DNA of 64,000 nucleotides from an uncultured Ruegeria sp. (GCF_947504215.1 NZ_CANNGO010000002.1:62001-126000), one strand, 5' to 3'; positions 28,309-37,673 are shown, numbered from the stretch's first letter. Made by a program: numbers and translations. The notes: a model not told the origin generated them from the sequence alone.

Positions 28309-29022
28309 TCAGCGGCGCGCATCTGACAACACCAGCCCTTCCAGTTCCCGGATGAGCTTACGGGTCACGGCGTCCTCATAGGCCTCAAAGCCCAACGCGA
28401 CTTCGACAAACGCATTCGGCCCCAGAATGACCCAGCTGTTGTAGTAAGCGGACAGCTCGCCGATCTGAACATAGCGCTTGTCACCGTGACTGGGATCATC
28501 TGCACCGATCACCAGACCATTGATGGTAATGCCAGACGCAAGCAAAGCAGATTTCACGTCACGAGGATGCGGCCCCAGATTGTGTTTGCCGTCCCCCGAC
28601 AAATCCAGCGTGCGTTTCCAACAGTCTTTTTGTTGCGCCAACAATCCAGCGCCGAACTGCATGGCTGATCCAACGGCTGTCCCTTGTGGCGCAGAACTTC
28701 GGGCAACCGCATCGAGCTTGGTTCTGATTTGCTCAAGATCTGAGAGCGAGCGAATGTCTGTCCAATTCAGCAGAACTCTGTGATGGCCGGGTTCGCTCCA
28801 TTCAAAAATGGCGAGCCGTATCGACGCTGAGTTGTTCGAAAGGATCAACTGAGCAACTTCGGGCCGACGCAGCGCTGCGGCCAAGCCACCTAGTTGTAAC
28901 CTGTATTCTCTGCTGTCTACGGATCCGGACACATCCAAACCCAATGCCAAAGCCTGACGGCACTGCGCCGACGCCGCCCCGGCCAGAAGGCTTAGCAACA
29001 CGACCAGAACACGGAGTGTCAT
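28309..29022 (-). CDS. DUF1194 secreted von Willebrand factor A-like protein (copy 2)
   Basis: 237 residues with a signal peptide (LRVLVVLLSLLAGAASA|QC) and a vWA-type domain. The metal-ion-dependent adhesion motif DVSGSVD is near residue 30 and LDLSGDGKHNLG near residue 142. Function is not known; such periplasmic vWA proteins are expected to bind protein ligands through a divalent metal. It is the downstream partner of a tandem pair, joined by an ATGA overlap to the paralogue at 29019-29720. Confidence 0.8.
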   Translation of the reverse strand: MTLRVLVVLLSLLAGAASAQCRQALALGLDVSGSVDSREYRLQLGGLAAALRRPEVAQLILSNNSASIRLAIFEWSEPGHHRVLLNWTDIRSLSDLEQIRTKLDAVARSSAPQGTAVGSAMQFGAGLLAQQKDCWKRTLDLSGDGKHNLGPHPRDVKSALLASGITINGLVIGADDPSHGDKRYVQIGELSAYYNSWVILGPNAFVEVALGFEAYEDAVTRKLIRELEGLVLSDARR

Positions 29023-29720
29023 GGGTCTGCGTCTTGCAAAGCGCCTATTTGCAACCCGCGCAGTTCTCGCTCCAGCTTCCGGCGCATGGCGCGCTCGAAG
29101 TCTTCGAACCCTTGCGCCACTTCCAGAAACGCGCCGGGGCCATGCAGCACGTTGTTTTCAAAGAACGGGATCAAAAACAGCTCACCTTCGAAGTCTGCCG
29201 CGTTGATCACAAGACCGTTGACGACAGTATTGTCAAAAGGAAAGTGCCGATAAGCGATCTGAGGTCCATACCCATCATTGTTTGAGCCGTCACCTGAAAG
29301 GTCGATTGTCTGAAACAGACATTTCGGCGCTTTCTGCATCAGTGTCGCGCCAAATGCCAAGGCATACCCCATAGCAGTGGCCGAGCCTATATCGGATCGC
29401 GCGGACTGACTTATCTGGGACGAGGCGGTCAGCAGATCGCCTAGATCATCAATCAACAACCAGTCCAGAATGACCTGCTGGCTCGATCGCCCGCCCCATT
29501 CGTAAACCGCCAGGGCAACGGGCATGGGCGAGGCAAAAAACGCCTCCTGTACTTCGGGTGCAATCAGCGCCGCGGCAAGCCCTTGTCTTTGCAGGGTATC
29601 TTCGAACTCGTCGACCGAAACGGATATATCCAAGGCGAGCGCCAGCGCCAGTCGACAGGGTTCTGCCTGAACCGGGTTGGCCACCACGGCCAACCCCAGT
29701 GCTATCAGTTGACGGATCAC
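29019..29720 (-). CDS. DUF1194 secreted von Willebrand factor A-like protein (copy 1)
   Basis: 233 residues, clearly paralogous to the gene downstream. It has a signal peptide (ALGLAVVANPVQA|EP), the MIDAS-like DISVSVDE near residue 30 (a Val replaces Gly in D-x-S-x-S, so DISVSVD fits), and a second metal region IDLSGDGSNNDG. Divergence between copies is mostly in the loops. The start overlaps the stop of the glyoxalase-like gene by ATGA, so three genes form one operon. Confidence 0.8.
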   Translation of the reverse strand: MIRQLIALGLAVVANPVQAEPCRLALALALDISVSVDEFEDTLQRQGLAAALIAPEVQEAFFASPMPVALAVYEWGGRSSQQVILDWLLIDDLGDLLTASSQISQSARSDIGSATAMGYALAFGATLMQKAPKCLFQTIDLSGDGSNNDGYGPQIAYRHFPFDNTVVNGLVINAADFEGELFLIPFFENNVLHGPGAFLEVAQGFEDFERAMRRKLERELRGLQIGALQDADP

Positions 29721-30145
29721 CAGTGACCGGTGTTTTCCATGCTGCTCCAGGGCTCAGCTTGGGCCAACGCCTCACCATTTTGCAACAACTCGATCGAGAT
29801 GTTATCGGGCGATCGCACGAAAGCCATCCGTCCATCACGCGGAGGACGATTGATCACAATGCCGTTGTCCCGAAGGTGCTGACACATCTCATAGATGTTG
29901 TCGACACCATACGCGAGGTGACCAAAATGGCGGCTGTCGCTTGGCAATTCGTCGTCCCCATCCCAGTTGAAGGTCAGTTCGATCGGTGCCTCTTCCTGAC
30001 CCGGAGGTGCGAGGAAGATCAGCGAAAAGCGCCCTGCTTCGCTGTCATACCTGCGTATCTCCTTCAATCCGAGCAACCCATAAAACGCCATGGATTTCTC
30101 CAGGTCTTTCACGCGGACCATGGTGTGAAGATATGTCAGCCCCAT
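29717..30145 (-). CDS. Glyoxalase/VOC-family protein (lactoylglutathione-lyase like)
   Basis: 142 residues with two beta-alpha-beta-beta-beta modules. Metal-ligand positions appear as the His in LHTMVRVKDLEKS near residue 7, Glu in PIELTFNW near 56, His in GHLAYGVDN near 76, and Glu in ISIELLQNG near 122, as in glyoxalase I. It probably converts the methylglyoxal-glutathione hemithioacetal to lactoylglutathione. It is the first gene of the operon with the two vWA proteins. Confidence 0.85.
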   Translation of the reverse strand: MGLTYLHTMVRVKDLEKSMAFYGLLGLKEIRRYDSEAGRFSLIFLAPPGQEEAPIELTFNWDGDDELPSDSRHFGHLAYGVDNIYEMCQHLRDNGIVINRPPRDGRMAFVRSPDNISIELLQNGEALAQAEPWSSMENTGHW

Positions 30146-30320
30146 TGTGGCTTTCCTTTTTCGATTGAACTTGGGGTCAGCTTAGCGCGCTAAGGGGACG
30201 AGTCGAGGGGGCAGGGAAACACAAATTAAAAAATGCGCACCAACCGGCACATCTCGCGGTTTCGGCGACGGGGATGACGAGATATAGTGGTTGGCGACTC
30301 ATTACCAGAAAGGAAGTTTC

Positions 30321-31226
30321 ATGCCGCTGTCTGCCGACCAATTGGCCGAGATCGAAGCGCAACGCGCGCAGTCGCATCCAACACGCCGCGTCGTTTCAGC
30401 GGGAATGGAAGACCACCTGTATACCGCCCACCAGGTTCTGGATCACGGGTTTGTTCGCGTGATCGACTATATGGGTGACGATTCTGCCATTTGTCAGGCT
30501 GCACGGGTGTCTTACGGCACGGGCACAAAGTCCGTTCAAAATGACGAAGGGCTGATCCGGTATCTGATGCGGCATTGGCATTCGACTCCGTTCGAAATGT
30601 GCGAGGTCAAGCTGCATGTTAAACTGCCGGTTTTCGTGGCTCGCCAGTGGATTCGTCACCGGACGGCAAACGTCAATGAATATTCGGCACGCTATTCGAT
30701 CTTGGATCGTGAATTTTACATCCCGGCGCCTGAACACGTTGCTGCGCAATCCGAGGTCAACAATCAGGGTCGCGGAGCTGCTCTGGAAGGTGAAGAAGCT
30801 GCCCGTGTGTTAGAAATGCTAAAGGCGGACAGTGCGCGCTGTTACGACAACTATGAGGCAATGATCAATCAGGACGGGCAGCAGGGTCTGGCACGAGAAC
30901 TGGCGCGTATGAACCTTCCGGCAAACATCTATACGCAGTGGTACTGGAAGGTGGATTTACACAACCTGTTCCATTTCCTTCGTTTGCGGGCAGATCCGCA
31001 TGCGCAATACGAGATTCGGATTTACGCCGACATGATGTGCAAGATCGTGGCTGATTGGGTTCCGTTCGCATACAAAGCCTTTGAGGACTACCGGCTTGGT
31101 GCCGCCAATCTGTCCGCCCAGATGGTCGATAGCCTTCGTCGTATGCTGGCAGGAGAGGTCGTTACCCAGGAAAACTCGGGGATGACCGCGCGGGAATGGC
31201 GTGAGTTTGAAGCCATCATTCGCTAA
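30321..31226 (+). CDS. thyX: FAD-dependent thymidylate synthase ThyX
   Basis: 301 residues. The ThyX signature [15 protein letters not shown] (RHRxxSxNExSxRYS type) is near residues 114-128. It makes dTMP with FADH2 and methylene-tetrahydrofolate without consuming the folate as a reductant. The ATG at 30321 has AAGGAAG just upstream; a TTG 10 codons earlier was rejected. No thyA is seen in the window. Confidence 0.96.
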   Translation: MPLSADQLAEIEAQRAQSHPTRRVVSAGMEDHLYTAHQVLDHGFVRVIDYMGDDSAICQAARVSYGTGTKSVQNDEGLIRYLMRHWHSTPFEMCEVKLHVKLPVFVARQWIRHRTANVNEYSARYSILDREFYIPAPEHVAAQSEVNNQGRGAALEGEEAARVLEMLKADSARCYDNYEAMINQDGQQGLARELARMNLPANIYTQWYWKVDLHNLFHFLRLRADPHAQYEIRIYADMMCKIVADWVPFAYKAFEDYRLGAANLSAQMVDSLRRMLAGEVVTQENSGMTAREWREFEAIIR

Positions 31227-31288
31227 ACTCGGCTCTAGCAGATAGCGTTTGTCTATACATAACGTCATGGAACTGCCACTTTGGTTTC

Positions 31289-31559
31289 GTGACGAATGTC
31301 TCACTTATTCTTGCTGTATGCCTGTCCTTTGGGTTGGCTGCACCGGCCCTGGCCAAATCTCCGATCGCCGAGGTCATTTGCAAACCGAGCGGACGGCTTC
31401 ATGATAAACTGAAGCGCCAATTGAGGTCAGAGCGCGTGGCAACAGGGGCTTGCGGACCAGAACAGGTTAGGGAAATCTGGAGCGGTGAACGGGCGACTGG
31501 ACCTTGCTCGTGACCTACGCACCGGGCCGTCTTGCATCGTTGCTTTGGGCCAAAACTAG
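31289..31559 (+). pseudogene. Remnant of a small secreted conserved protein (two frameshifts)
   Basis: A GTG start opens VTNVSLILAVCLSFGLAAPALAK, a clean signal peptide with an ALA cleavage site, then CKPSGRLHDKLKRQL and GPEQVREIWSGER before a premature stop at about 31511-31513. The remaining homology continues in other frames: GDWTLLVTYAPG and then SCIVALGQN followed by a stop at 31557-31559. From memory, Rhodobacterales encode a short secreted protein ending GDWTLV..YA.G.SCIVA.GE.W, and two single-base deletions near 31493 and 31530 would explain the split. The assignment depends on that recollection. Confidence 0.45.
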
Positions 31560-31679
31560 CTAACGCATGCTGCAGAGACGCCAGCACGGGGATAAGGCAG
31601 ATGCCGACAAGGGGCGGTTAACGGCCGGAAATTGGCCGCCAACCTTAATTGATACTCCCGGCGCGGGGCAGGGGGGGCG

Positions 31680-31886
31680 TTACAGGGGTTTTAAATCAGA
31701 AGCCATTTGGCGGCCGTCACGTCCGTCCTCCAACTCGTATGAGACTTTCTGATTGTCTGCTAGTCCGGTCAGGCCGGACCGTTCTACGGCTGAGATGTGA
31801 ACAAACACATCTTTGCCCCCTTCATCAGGGGCAATAAACCCATAGCCTTTCGTGGTATTGAACCATTTCACGGTGCCGGTTGGCAT
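31680..31886 (-). CDS. cspA: Cold-shock domain protein
   Basis: 68 residues, the usual size. It has both RNA-binding motifs, RNP1 (KGYGFIAPD) and RNP2 (DVFVHISAVE), in an OB fold. These proteins act as RNA chaperones in cold or stationary phase. AAGGAG precedes the ATG. The 215 bp up to the divergent arsC-like gene leaves room for a long 5' leader, common in cold-shock genes, but I cannot demonstrate one. Confidence 0.93.
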   Translation of the reverse strand: MPTGTVKWFNTTKGYGFIAPDEGGKDVFVHISAVERSGLTGLADNQKVSYELEDGRDGRQMASDLKPL

Positions 31887-32101
31887 GTCCCGTGTCTCCT
31901 TCTACTTACGCATTGTCCCACAAATTGGTGGGGGCCGTGGTCGGAGAAACGGCAAATCTTTACTGCTTCCAGAACAAGATACAGTCCGAATTGCATGTTT
32001 CACCTTTTTCAACATTGCATGGTGAAGTAAAAAATCAAGAATTACCGCCATAAATGGGCGGGTTTGCCCAAAACTGAGTCAATCGCTGGAGTAGGAAATA
32101 T

Positions 32102-32419
32102 ATGCGCCTTTATGGTTTGAAGACGTGCGACACATGCCGTAAGGCGCTGAAATTATTATCTGATGCTGAATTCGTTGACGTTAGAAGCGAGGGCGTGCCA
32201 GACATTGTACTGTCGCAGGCTTTTGCCGATTTCGGCGATGCTTTGCTCAATACAAGGTCAACTACCTGGCGCGGGCTGGATGAAGAACAGCGCGCCCGCG
32301 CACCGATGGAGTTGTTGAAAGCCCATCCCACGCTGATGAAGCGCCCCCTGATCGAAAAGGATGGGGCGCTATTGCTTGGCTGGAGCCCCGAGGCAAGATC
32401 AAAGCTTGGTGTTTCTTGA
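32102..32419 (+). CDS. ArsC/Spx-family thioredoxin-fold protein
   Basis: 105 residues. A CxxC motif (TCDTC at residues 8-12) in an ArsC-like thioredoxin fold is followed by LNTRSTTWRGL and the conserved PLIEKDGALLLGWSPE. The family includes glutaredoxin-linked arsenate reductases and Spx/YffB proteins whose activity is not known. The absence of ars genes nearby favours YffB-like function over arsenic resistance. Confidence 0.85.
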   Translation: MRLYGLKTCDTCRKALKLLSDAEFVDVRSEGVPDIVLSQAFADFGDALLNTRSTTWRGLDEEQRARAPMELLKAHPTLMKRPLIEKDGALLLGWSPEARSKLGVS

Positions 32420-32460
32420 TCCAGTACTTATCTGCTCAAGCGCAACTGCGAGGATAGTTT

Positions 32461-32829
32461 ATGCGTAACGCTGCCATGACTTTGGGCGTCATTGCCGGTT
32501 TGATCGGAATGATTGTGGGATTCTTTGGATATGGGTATGTCGAAGTGATCAACCATTTCGGCGATATCGAAGGGGTCGCGGAGCAGGTCGAAAATCCGGA
32601 TTTGATCCAGGCCGCTTCGATCATTGCACCGCTTTTGGCTATTGTAGGCGGCGCCATGGCTCATGCCCGGGCTTTGATCGCTGGTATCTTGTTGTTGTTG
32701 TCGGCAGCCGGGATGTATTATGCGTTTGGATTTGGCGTTTTTACCATGTTCCCAATCGCCTTTGCCGGCGTCGCCGGTGTCCTTGGGCTGGCCGCGGGAA
32801 AACCGGACGAGCCCAAGGCGCATTTCTAA
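32461..32829 (+). CDS. Small four-helix membrane protein of unknown function
   Basis: 122 residues with hydrophobic segments at about 5-25, 50-66, 68-84 and 88-110 and an acidic loop HFGDIEGVAEQVENPDLIQ between the first two. The family is not identified with certainty; it resembles small DUF4064-like membrane proteins. It is convergent with the DoxX gene of the bufferin operon, with one base between the stop codons. Confidence 0.65.
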   Translation: MRNAAMTLGVIAGLIGMIVGFFGYGYVEVINHFGDIEGVAEQVENPDLIQAASIIAPLLAIVGGAMAHARALIAGILLLLSAAGMYYAFGFGVFTMFPIAFAGVAGVLGLAAGKPDEPKAHF

Positions 32830-32830
32830 G

Positions 32831-33349
32831 TCATTTCAGGCGCAGGATTTTGTCCAACGACAATGGGCCCGCGCCATTGATGACGATGACCAACATCAGA
32901 AACGTCCACATCACGCGCTGATCCATAAGCGTAATTGCATTGTCGAAAAGGCCACCAAGCGCAACATTGTGACCATTCACATCAACCAAGGTCTGCACCC
33001 AAATAAACCCGATCATACCCAATGCGGCCAAGCGGGTCAGCAACCCAACCAGCAATAGGGCGGGCAGGACGAATTCCGCAACGGTGCCAAAGAAGATGAC
33101 AATACGCTGGAACAAGGTCATCTGCGAAACATCGTACAGCACTGCCTCGGCAGCTTTTGGAAAAATCTGACCAAATGCACCGGCAGAAGGGGAAAAGATC
33201 GAACCGTCGATCTTCAGCATTGCCGAATTCCAGTAGTAGACCAGCAAAACGGCGACAAACACCAGCCGTGCAAGTGTTGGGATAAGCCAGTTGGACGCGT
33301 GGTCCACCTTTCCCAGAACGTTATTGTGAAGTGAGATCAGGGCAGTCAT
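32831..33349 (-). CDS. DoxX-family membrane protein of bufferin operon
   Basis: 172 residues, four predicted membrane helices with the DoxX core (RLVFVAVLLVYYWNSAMLKID, FPKAAEAVLYDVSQM, IIVFFGTVAEFVLPALLLVGLLTRLAALGMIG in modified form). DoxX proteins accompany bufferin-like metallophore loci and are thought to take part in redox or export at the inner membrane. Its start overlaps the bufC stop (ATGA), making it the last gene of the operon. Confidence 0.85.
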   Translation of the reverse strand: MTALISLHNNVLGKVDHASNWLIPTLARLVFVAVLLVYYWNSAMLKIDGSIFSPSAGAFGQIFPKAAEAVLYDVSQMTLFQRIVIFFGTVAEFVLPALLLVGLLTRLAALGMIGFIWVQTLVDVNGHNVALGGLFDNAITLMDQRVMWTFLMLVIVINGAGPLSLDKILRLK

Positions 33350-34107
33350 GTCTCCAGCCTTTCGATAGTCACAGAAGTTATTGCACCGCCCTGCAAAAGC
33401 AGTGCCAAAGTGGTGCCAAGGTCAAAATCGGGTGTTTCTGCAGCGGTTTGTTCAAACGCGCCGCCTATTGTCTCGCCATTTTGAAGACGCTCAATCCAGG
33501 CCGCACCACCGGATGGCAGGGTTTGCGGGACCGGGTCGTATTCGGGCCGTGTGATTAGAACATCTTCGGCCTGGGCACCGGGTTTTGGCGCGCCTGCTTC
33601 GGTGTTGAACCGCCAGATCGCGAAAATCGGCCAGTCCGAGCGAACAATCCGCATCGATGGGGCAAAGGTCAGCCGTGCTTGCATGACCGCATCGGGCGAC
33701 ACGGCAAGTGCATCCTCTGGTGCAGCTTGGCTGTCGGCTGCATGGTAGGACCGCCGCAACGCCAGTTCTAACCGGGCGATATCCGGCAGGTACCCCAGAT
33801 GTGACAGCTGGGGCATATCGGCCAGAAAATTTGGAAATTCTTCACCGTAAAACATCATCAGCGGAGATGACGGCGGGTGCTGACGCAGGAAGATCCCTGC
33901 AAGACCATCCATGTTCTGCGTGCCGAGCAGCTTGGTGATGACAGGAAACGCCTGATGCATCGCTTCGGTCAGGGACACGGCCACGTTGTTACGGTACACG
34001 CTGAAACGTCGACCGGCAGGTTGTTCCACAGCGTCCGTCAGACCACTTGGAACAGGGACCTGTGCGTCCAGCAAGGCCGCTTGAAATTCCGTTTGTGACA
34101 CGCTCAT
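33346..34107 (-). CDS. BufC/HvfC-type partner protein (DUF2063)
   Basis: 253 residues. The N-terminal DUF2063 domain spans about 1-110 (FQAALLDAQVPVPSGL, RRFSVYRNNVAVSLTEAMHQAFPVITKLLG). Such proteins bind the precursor peptide and present it to the MNIO enzyme, here BufB. The ATG at 34107 is in an ATGA overlap with bufB; the frame extends 27 codons upstream without family similarity. Confidence 0.9.
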   Translation of the reverse strand: MSVSQTEFQAALLDAQVPVPSGLTDAVEQPAGRRFSVYRNNVAVSLTEAMHQAFPVITKLLGTQNMDGLAGIFLRQHPPSSPLMMFYGEEFPNFLADMPQLSHLGYLPDIARLELALRRSYHAADSQAAPEDALAVSPDAVMQARLTFAPSMRIVRSDWPIFAIWRFNTEAGAPKPGAQAEDVLITRPEYDPVPQTLPSGGAAWIERLQNGETIGGAFEQTAAETPDFDLGTTLALLLQGGAITSVTIERLET

Positions 34108-34961
34108 GCCGGTATCCGCTCCAACGCCGTTTGCGCACGCACGGCTTCTTCTCGGAGCACTGGCCAATCGGGGACATCCGTATCCCATTCGACCAGAACC
34201 GGTTTTGGGCCTGAGCGGTCAAGGACGTAGTCCAGAAGAGCCCAGACCGGGTTCACAACTTCGCGCCCATGGCTGTCAATCAGCAGAGGGTGTCCGTGGT
34301 CGTCTTCATCCTCGTCATGCCCGCCAAGGTGGATTTCGCCGACCTTATCCAACGGGTAGGCGTCGATATAGCCTTGCGGCGAGAAGTCCAGATTGGTGGC
34401 CGATACAAATACGTTGTTCACATCTAGCAACAGACCGCATCCGGTGCGCCGCGCAATCTCCCGCAAGAAATCGGGCTCGGACCAGGTGCTTTCCTCAAAG
34501 GCCAGATAGCTTGAGGGGTTTTCAAGCAGCATCTGCCGTCCGACCGTTTCCTGCACCTGATCAATGTGGTCGCAGATACTGGCCAACGTTGCGTCCGTGT
34601 ATGGCAGGGGCAGAAGGTCGTTCAGGAAATGGCTGTCATGCGTGGACCAAGCCAGATGTTCGGAAAAGCTGGCGGGGTTCAGCCAACTTACCAGATGCTT
34701 CAGCCGGGCCAGATGATCGGCATCCAGCGGTCCTTCGCTGCCAATGGATAGACCAACGCCGTGAACCGAGATTGGGAATTGCTCTGACAGATGGCGCAGT
34801 TGTGCCAAAGGCCGACCGCCATCACCCATGTAGTTTTCTGCGTGAATCTCAAGCCACTCGACAGGCTTAGCGTGTTCAAGAATCTGAGCAAAGTGCTGCG
34901 GCTTGTATCCAACGCCCGGTGCTGCGGGCAGACGGTTTGACCTGAGTGCATTGTCCAGCAT
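34104..34961 (-). CDS. BufB/HvfB-type MNIO enzyme (DUF692)
   Basis: 285 residues with the TIM-barrel DUF692 fold. Metal ligands expected in MNIO (multinuclear non-heme iron oxidative) enzymes are seen as EIHAENYM near residue 40, SVHGVGLSIGS near 66, EHLAWSTH near 100, LLENPSSY near 145, LLLDVNNVFVSATN near 178 and EIHLGGHDED near 211. The family modifies cysteines in RiPP precursors, for example to 5-thiooxazole in bufferins. Its neighbours BufA and BufC support that role here. Confidence 0.92.
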   Translation of the reverse strand: MLDNALRSNRLPAAPGVGYKPQHFAQILEHAKPVEWLEIHAENYMGDGGRPLAQLRHLSEQFPISVHGVGLSIGSEGPLDADHLARLKHLVSWLNPASFSEHLAWSTHDSHFLNDLLPLPYTDATLASICDHIDQVQETVGRQMLLENPSSYLAFEESTWSEPDFLREIARRTGCGLLLDVNNVFVSATNLDFSPQGYIDAYPLDKVGEIHLGGHDEDEDDHGHPLLIDSHGREVVNPVWALLDYVLDRSGPKPVLVEWDTDVPDWPVLREEAVRAQTALERIPA

Positions 34962-34987
34962 TTTTCAGTTCCTTGATCACAAATAAA

Positions 34988-35011
34988 GGGGCGGGCGAAA
35001 CGGCCCGCCCC
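34988..35011 (-). terminator. Intra-operon hairpin between bufA and bufB
   Basis: A 9-bp perfect GC stem GGGGCGGGC / GCCCGCCCC (34988-34996, 35003-35011) with a 6-nt loop lies 22 bp after the bufA stop and 26 bp before the bufB start. On the minus strand it is followed by CTTTATTTG rather than a clean U-run. It fits a partial terminator or mRNA-end stabiliser that yields more precursor than enzyme. Confidence 0.7.
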
Positions 35012-35032
35012 CAAAACTTGTCTGGCCGAAAC

Positions 35033-35335
35033 TTATGCCGGCAGATCGCGGTCCAGTGCTTCCAGCGAACCCTTGCGTGCGGTGCCGTTTGCTTCGGCAG
35101 GCAGTTCGATATCCGCACAGGTGCCAGCATCAACCAGAGTCCATGCGTTGCCCTGGTAATCAACGGTCGAGGTGCCGGCGCAGGTGGTGCCGGGGCCTGC
35201 TGCACAGTCGTTCTGACCGGCCAGCGAAACGCCGTAGCATTTCTCTTTGGCTTGTGCAGATGCTGTGGTGGCGGCGCCCGAAACGGCTGCGGCGACGGCG
35301 CTTGCGATGACCAGGGTTTTTGCGGTGTTCGACAT
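35033..35335 (-). CDS. Bufferin-type precursor peptide BufA1 (DUF2282)
   Basis: 100 residues. A signal peptide with an ASA site (about residue 27) precedes a mature part with four Cys at about residues 33, 44, 52 and 73 (EKCYG, GQNDC, TTCAG, AGTC), the DUF2282/BufA1 layout. In characterised bufferins the inner cysteines are converted by BufB/BufC and the product sequesters copper in the periplasm. The acidic tail after the last Cys ([12 protein letters not shown]...) is unlike the shorter tails I recall, and would be the most specific part of this homologue. First gene of the buf operon. Confidence 0.88.
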   Translation of the reverse strand: MSNTAKTLVIASAVAAAVSGAATTASAQAKEKCYGVSLAGQNDCAAGPGTTCAGTSTVDYQGNAWTLVDAGTCADIELPAEANGTARKGSLEALDRDLPA

Positions 35336-35506
35336 CTCGGTAATCCTCTTAATGACTGCGTATGTCTGCTTGTGACAGTGACAAAGGTAATGGCATGTAC
35401 GGCACAGTTAAATTCACGAGCCCGTGTCTCACAACCCCGTCAAAGAACGTCATGCGCTCTTGCAGGTTAACAAATTGTTTTTGAATTGAAAATTGTTAAT
35501 TGTTTC

Positions 35507-35534
35507 AATCCGGCCCCTAAGGCGGGGCCGGATT
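35507..35534. terminator. Strong stem-loop downstream of thrS
   Basis: Perfect 11-bp arms AATCCGGCCCC and GGGGCCGGATT with a 6-nt loop. The T-run lies on the plus-strand side, but thrS on the minus strand is the only gene that it can end; the stem may also insulate the buf promoter that follows. Confidence 0.75.
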
Positions 35535-35556
35535 TTTGGCGATTTGCTGCCGAATG

Positions 35557-37515
35557 TTACAGCCGATCCGGCGGGGTTGCCGCTTGTGCCAGCTCTTTTG
35601 TTACAGCCTCAAGCGGTTGAACCTGCGTTTGTTTTTCGCCCAGGCGGCGTACGCTGACCGTACGCTCGTCGACTTCGCGGTGACCAATGGCCAGTATGAC
35701 GGGAACTTTGCCCACGGAATGTTCCCGGACCTTGTAGTTGATCTTTTCGTTGCGAATATCCGCTTCGGCCCGCACGCCTGCGGCTTGCAGCTGGGCAACG
35801 ACTTCGTTCACGTAGTCGTCTGAGTCAGACGTGATCGAAGCCACCACGACCTGACGCGGCGCCAGCCAAAACGGCAACTTACCCGCATGTTCTTCGATCA
35901 TGATACCAACGAAGCGCTCGAATGAGCCCAGGCAGGCGCGGTGCAACATGTAAGGACGCTGTTTGCTGCCATCGGCGGCGATATAGGTCGCACCCAACCG
36001 CTCGGGCAGGTTTGGGTCGACCTGGAAAGTGCCGCACTGCCAAACCCGACCAATGGCGTCGGTCAGGTAGAAGTCCAGTTTGGGCCCGTAGAACGCTCCA
36101 TCCCCGGGTTCCAGCGTGAATTCGCGTCCGGTTGCCTTGATGGCAGATTCAAGTGCGCCCTCGACATGATCCCAGCTTTCGTCGCTGCCAACGCGTTTTT
36201 CCGGACGGGTGGCGAATTTGATCTCGAAATTGTCAAAGCCCAGATCCGAATAGACTTCCGCAAGGTAGTTGATGAACTTGGCGCATTCGTCCTCAATCTG
36301 GTCTTCGGTACAGAAGATGTGTCCGTCATCCTGCGTGAAGCCGCGTACGCGCATGATGCCGTGCAACGCGCCAGATGGTTCATAGCGCGAGCATGATCCG
36401 AACTCGGCCAAACGCAGGGGCAGGTCGCGATAAGACTTCAGGCCCTGATTGAATATCTGAACGTGGCACGGGCAGTTCATCGGCTTAAGCGCGTTTACCG
36501 CCTTTTCCTTGGCATGTTCCTCTTCGACTTCGACGATGAACATGTGCTCTTGATATTTATCCCAGTGGCCAGAGGCTTCCCACAGCTTGCGGTCCACGAC
36601 CTGAGGTGTGTTGATCTCACGATAGCCACCGGCGCGCTGTTTGCGGCGCATGTAGTCCTGTAACTCGGTGTAGACGGTCCAGCCATTGGGGTGCCAGAAC
36701 ACCTGACCGGGGGCCTCTTCCTGCATGTGGAACAGGTCCATTTCCTTGCCCAACTTGCGGTGATCGCGCTTGGCAGCCTCTTCCAGCATATGCAGGTGGG
36801 CCTTGAGTTTTTCTTTGCCGGTAAAGGCCACACCATAGATACGCTGCAGCATCGCGCGGTCGCTGTCGCCGCGCCAATAGGCTCCGGCGATGGACATCAG
36901 TTTGAACGCGTCACCCGGGACCTGCCCAGTGTGCTGCAAATGCGGGCCGCGGCACAGGTCCTGCCAGTCGCCGTGCCAATACATGCGCAGCGGCTCATCG
37001 CCGGGGATGGCCTCGATCAATTCGACCTTATAGGGCTCGTTATTGTCCGTGTAGAACTGGATCGCTCGATCGCGGTCCCAGACCTCGGTCCGCACAGCGT
37101 CCCGCTTATTGATGATCTCCTTCATCTTTTTCTCGATGAGGCCGAGATCTTCGGGCGTAAACGGTTCAGCACGGTCAAAGTCATAGTACCAGCCGTTTTC
37201 GATAACGGGGCCGATGGTGACCTTGGTATCGGGCCAGATTTCCTGCACGGCGCGGGCCATGATGTGCGCTAGATCGTGGCGCACCAGCTCGTTCGCCTGC
37301 TCTTCGTCTTTCATGGTGTGAAGGGCGATCTGCGCATCAGACTTGATGGGCCATTGCAGGTCCCAGTGCTGGCCATTGACCGTGGCCGAGATGGCCTTTT
37401 TAGCCAATGAGGTCGAGATATCGGCAGCGACCTGCGCGGGCGTGACGCCTGCGTCATAGGATCGGGAATTGCCATCGGGAAAAGTAAGGGAGACTGACTG
37501 TGAGTCCAGGGCCAT
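35557..37515 (-). CDS. thrS: Threonyl-tRNA synthetase
   Basis: 652 residues: TGS domain at the N-terminus, editing domain with [17 protein letters not shown], class II catalytic core with zinc-ligand Cys in MNCPCH, motif 2 in [21 protein letters not shown] and motif 3 near [19 protein letters not shown], then the anticodon-binding domain. The ATG at 37515 gives the standard TGS start; an extension of 28 codons upstream is unlikely to be real. No T-box leader was seen in the short region upstream. Confidence 0.96.
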   Translation of the reverse strand: MALDSQSVSLTFPDGNSRSYDAGVTPAQVAADISTSLAKKAISATVNGQHWDLQWPIKSDAQIALHTMKDEEQANELVRHDLAHIMARAVQEIWPDTKVTIGPVIENGWYYDFDRAEPFTPEDLGLIEKKMKEIINKRDAVRTEVWDRDRAIQFYTDNNEPYKVELIEAIPGDEPLRMYWHGDWQDLCRGPHLQHTGQVPGDAFKLMSIAGAYWRGDSDRAMLQRIYGVAFTGKEKLKAHLHMLEEAAKRDHRKLGKEMDLFHMQEEAPGQVFWHPNGWTVYTELQDYMRRKQRAGGYREINTPQVVDRKLWEASGHWDKYQEHMFIVEVEEEHAKEKAVNALKPMNCPCHVQIFNQGLKSYRDLPLRLAEFGSCSRYEPSGALHGIMRVRGFTQDDGHIFCTEDQIEDECAKFINYLAEVYSDLGFDNFEIKFATRPEKRVGSDESWDHVEGALESAIKATGREFTLEPGDGAFYGPKLDFYLTDAIGRVWQCGTFQVDPNLPERLGATYIAADGSKQRPYMLHRACLGSFERFVGIMIEEHAGKLPFWLAPRQVVVASITSDSDDYVNEVVAQLQAAGVRAEADIRNEKINYKVREHSVGKVPVILAIGHREVDERTVSVRRLGEKQTQVQPLEAVTKELAQAATPPDRL

Positions 37516-37673
37516 ATCGGCTCTCCTCGTCGGTTTGGCGCCCACTGAACGCCCGGTTGCGGGTATATGTGTCTGGGCTATTTGCCGCCCGATGGGCATG
37601 ATGTCAACTGGTAAGGGAGGTCGGTCAGAAAACGCCGCTCAATTCGTGATCGCGTGGCGTTTTCCAAAAGTTG

